DNA from: DASVDK01 sp036562265 [NCBI: Thermodesulfobacteriota bacterium] | GTDB taxonomy: Bacteria; DASVDK01 | Direction: 5' to 3' | Assembly: GCA_036562265.1 (NCBI GenBank) | Contig: DATCKS010000489.1 | Coordinates: 1-6,933 of the forward strand | Length of the DNA: 6,933 nt | In this document: in pieces, positions 4,609-6,933 of the stretch | Position numbering within the stretch: position 1 is the first letter of the stretch | How the letters are laid out: each line of letters opens with the position of its first letter | Notes under the pieces: generated by a model | What the model saw: the letters and a program-made list of their open reading frames with translations, nothing else | What the model was told of the DNA's origin: nothing | Databases searched by the model: none | Position numbers and translations under genes: made by a program

Positions 4609-6933
4609 ATGCGCCGCCTCCTGGTCGTCGCCTCGATCCTCCTGGTTCTCCTGGCGCTCGCCGTCGTCCTGGTCGCCCGGTCGACCTGGGTCGAGACGCG
4701 GCTCCGGCAGGCCGTCCTGGCGGCCGTCGAGGATGCCCTCGAGGCCGACGTGACCGTGGACGAGGCGCACATCCGCTTCCTGCCGCCGTCGGTCGAGCTG
4801 GTCGGCATCCGCGCCGCCTCCCGCGCGAGGCCCGACCTGCCGGCGGTGCTCGTCGCGCGGCGCCTCAGGGTCTCGCTCGACCCGGTCCTCCTGGTCGTGG
4901 GACGGGTCGACCTCGATCAGGTCCGCCTCGAGGAGCCGGAGGTCACGCTCGTCGTCGACGGCTCGGACGTCCTGAACCTCCCGGTCCCCCGGGCACGGCC
5001 CGACGACGAGCCGAGAGCGGGCGGGGGCCTTCAGGTCGTCGTCGGGACGGTTGCCGTCGACGGCGGTCGGGTGCGCCTCGAGTTCCCCCGGGAGGGTCCG
5101 CTCACCATCGACATCGCGCTCGAGCGTCTGGTTCTCAGGCCCGATCTGCCCGGCCGGGCCGCCGACTTCGGGCTCGTCGTGCGCGGCATGGAGCTGGTCC
5201 GCCGGAACTTCCGGCAGCCGCTCGAGCGGGCCGAGGCCGAGGGGCGCATCTCGTCGGCCGGAGTCGAGATCCGCCGCTTCCGCGGCGAGCTGCGCGGCCT
5301 GGTCGCGAACGTGCGGGGGGTGATCGGCCCCTTCCCGGACCCGGAGCTGAGCCTCACCGGCACGGTCGCCGGGCCGCTCGAGGCGGTGGCGCGGACGTAC
5401 ATCGATCCCTACACCTCGTCGCCGTTCCCGCTCGCCGGCCGGGCGCGCGCCACGTTCACCTCGGCGGGGCCGGCGAAGGACGCGGTCTTCGAGACCGACC
5501 TCACGGCCGACGCCGTCCGCCTCGCCTCGGTCTCGGCCGACCGCGTGACCCTCACGGCGCGGGTTTCCTACGACGATACGCGCATCACCCGCGGCGCCAT
5601 CACCGTGTCGGGGGCGACGGTCGAGGTCACCGGACAGGTGACCTACGACGACCCGATCCCCTTCGACGCCCGGCTCGTCACCCGGGGGATCGCGGCGGCG
5701 GTCCTCGCCCGGGCGGTCGGCGCGCCGGCCCCCCCGGAGCCGTTCGGCTCCGCGGTGCTCGCCGGCGAGGTCGCGGCGAGCGGCGCGGCGGCCGAGGCGC
5801 GAGCCTCGGGCAACGGGCGGCCCGACGACGACACGACGTGGCGCGTCGGCGCGGACCTGTCGCTCGAGGCGGCGGAGCCGGCCGCCGCCGCCGGCACCGG
5901 CACCGCCGCGACCGCCGCGCGGACGCTCCTGCCCGTGCGCGTCACCGGCCGGGTCGACGTGGACGAGCGCGCGGTCCGCCTGAGCGGGCTCACCATGCGC
6001 GGCCTCGCGTCGTCCGGGACGGGCGGGGGCGCGGCCCTGCCCGACGTGACGCTCGATGGCGAGGTGGCGCTCGACGCGCCGCACACGCTCGCGCTCCGCG
6101 CCGCGGCCCGCGTCGCCGACCTCGGCGCCCTCGACCCCTTCCTCGGCGCGCGGGCGGCGGACTACCCGCTGGCCGGCGCGGCGAGCGTTCGCGGCACGAT
6201 CACCGGGCCGCTCGCCTCCCCGGTGTTCGCCGGCGACCTGGCGGCGACGCAGCTCAGGGCGGGACGCTACGGGCCGGCCGACCTGTCCGGGCCTGTGACG
6301 CTGTCGGCCGAGCGCCTCGCGTCGACCGGCCTCGCCGTGCGCCTGGGCGCGACGCGCGCCTCGCTGAGCGGCCGGCTCGACCTCGCCGTGCCGGGCGGGG
6401 ACGGGGCGGCAGCCGGCCCCGGACTGGCCGTCGACGTCGGCGCGGACCCCCTGGTCGTCGAGGAGGTGCTCGCCGCGGCCGGGCTCGACCTGCCGCTGGC
6501 CGGCCGGGGGAGCCTGACGGCGCGACTCGAGGGGCCGCCGGACGCCCTGTCGGGCCGGGCGCGGGTCGCCCTGCGGGCGGTGCGCGCCTACGGCCAGCCG
6601 CTCGACCGCCTCGAGGCGACGGTTTCGCTCGGTCCGGGCGGCGCCGTCGAGGTGCGCCGCGTGCTCGCCGTGCTGGGGACGGGGCGACTTGCCGCCCACG
6701 CCGCCCGGGGGGCGGACGGCGCCCTCTCGGGGAGCCTCACCCTCGAGCGGCTGCCGGTCGGCGCCATCGAGGCGGTTCGCGCGCGGGGGGTCCCCCTCAC
6801 CGGGACGGTGGCGGCGCAGGCCACGCTCGCCGGGACCTGGAGCGCCCCGCGACTGACCGGCCGGGTGGGGCTCGCCGGCGCCGCGTACGAGGGGGTGCCG
6901 CTCGGCGACTCCGGCGTGGACGTCACGTTGAGC
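4609..6933 (+). CDS. AsmA/TamB-like envelope protein, N-terminal 775 codons (runs past the window)
   Basis: The frame is open from ATG at 4609 to the last base with no stop. Residues 3-23 are a hydrophobic anchor after M-R-R, placing the rest in the periplasm. It is followed by the typical AsmA-type opening: a helix after S-T-W-V-E, a short beta unit (A-D-V-T-V-D-E-A-H-I), then long stretches of alternating beta-strand sequence. AsmA-family and TamB proteins form long beta-grooves between inner and outer membranes that help move phospholipids or support outer-membrane assembly. A P-L-A/T-G phrase, often followed by a G-P-x-x-x-P or G-T-W-x-x-P turn and another Gly strand, recurs at about residues 273, 520, 629 and 729, as expected of repeating units. 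An Ala/Thr-rich low-complexity patch lies near 418-435. The start codon has no clear Shine-Dalgarno and follows the 44-codon frame by 11 nt. TamB usually exceeds 1,200 residues, so much may be missing. AsmA versus TamB cannot be settled without the C-terminus. Confidence 0.8.
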   Translation, partial: MRRLLVVASILLVLLALAVVLVARSTWVETRLRQAVLAAVEDALEADVTVDEAHIRFLPPSVELVGIRAASRARPDLPAVLVARRLRVSLDPVLLVVGRVDLDQVRLEEPEVTLVVDGSDVLNLPVPRARPDDEPRAGGGLQVVVGTVAVDGGRVRLEFPREGPLTIDIALERLVLRPDLPGRAADFGLVVRGMELVRRNFRQPLERAEAEGRISSAGVEIRRFRGELRGLVANVRGVIGPFPDPELSLTGTVAGPLEAVARTYIDPYTSSPFPLAGRARATFTSAGPAKDAVFETDLTADAVRLASVSADRVTLTARVSYDDTRITRGAITVSGATVEVTGQVTYDDPIPFDARLVTRGIAAAVLARAVGAPAPPEPFGSAVLAGEVAASGAAAEARASGNGRPDDDTTWRVGADLSLEAAEPAAAAGTGTAATAARTLLPVRVTGRVDVDERAVRLSGLTMRGLASSGTGGGAALPDVTLDGEVALDAPHTLALRAAARVADLGALDPFLGARAADYPLAGAASVRGTITGPLASPVFAGDLAATQLRAGRYGPADLSGPVTLSAERLASTGLAVRLGATRASLSGRLDLAVPGGDGAAAGPGLAVDVGADPLVVEEVLAAAGLDLPLAGRGSLTARLEGPPDALSGRARVALRAVRAYGQPLDRLEATVSLGPGGAVEVRRVLAVLGTGRLAAHAARGADGALSGSLTLERLPVGAIEAVRARGVPLTGTVAAQATLAGTWSAPRLTGRVGLAGAAYEGVPLGDSGVDVTLS

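Noticed and set aside
4090-6699. An 869-codon open frame on the minus strand
   Set aside because: It is opposite the AsmA-like gene, is almost all Arg, Gly, Asp, Glu and Pro, and arises because GC-rich codons contain few stops. The plus strand has a membrane anchor and beta-rich units.
1-6933. CRISPR array, tRNA, rRNA or insertion sequence
   Set aside because: No spaced direct repeats, no cloverleaf or rRNA-like sequence, and no transposase or terminal repeats were seen by eye on either strand.

Overview
The window is about 6.9 kb of very GC-rich bacterial DNA (third codon positions almost all G or C). A long AsmA/TamB-type envelope protein points to a Gram-negative cell plan. A polysaccharide pyruvyl transferase end, an FAD oxidoreductase and small unassigned genes fit a large-genome soil or sediment lineage. 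I cannot fix the phylum. The organism must have a selenocysteine (Sec) insertion pathway if the main finding is right.

Layout. At 3-476 (+) is the C-terminal part of a CsaB-like polysaccharide pyruvyl transferase, followed 4 nt later by a complete FAD-dependent oxidoreductase (481-1947, +). Convergent to this pair is a two-gene minus-strand unit read from 2526 down to 1952. Its first gene is a 97-residue carboxymuconolactone decarboxylase (CMD)/AhpD-like protein (2233-2526). Its second, 32 nt downstream, is an 82-residue secreted protein (1952-2200). Divergent from this unit is an MFS transporter (2729-4093, +). It converges, with a 1-nt gap, on a 70-residue charged helical protein (4095-4307, -). 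After a roughly 300-nt region with a possible promoter, a hairpin enclosing a G-rich tract and a possible 44-codon ORF (4463-4597, +), an AsmA/TamB-like gene starts at 4609 and runs open to the window end.

Main result. The AhpD-like gene looks like a 37-codon fragment in a standard ORF call because of an in-frame TGA at 2413-2415. That TGA falls exactly where the CMD family has the second cysteine of its redox CxxC motif, so the motif reads C-T-S-U. The frame continues for 59 codons of clear CMD sequence to a second TGA at 2233-2235. A stem-loop starting a few bases after the TGA has a 7-bp apical stem and an AGGU loop 17 nt after the codon, which is the geometry of a bacterial SECIS element. 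I read this as a selenoprotein. It also lacks the Glu and His that normally surround the CxxC in AhpD. The downstream secreted protein, with a single cysteine next to the predicted signal cleavage site, is probably co-transcribed.

Functional links between the blocks are weak. The pyruvyl transferase, the AsmA/TamB protein and perhaps the secreted protein concern the envelope; the selenoprotein and FAD enzyme are redox proteins. No tRNA, rRNA, CRISPR array or insertion sequence was seen.
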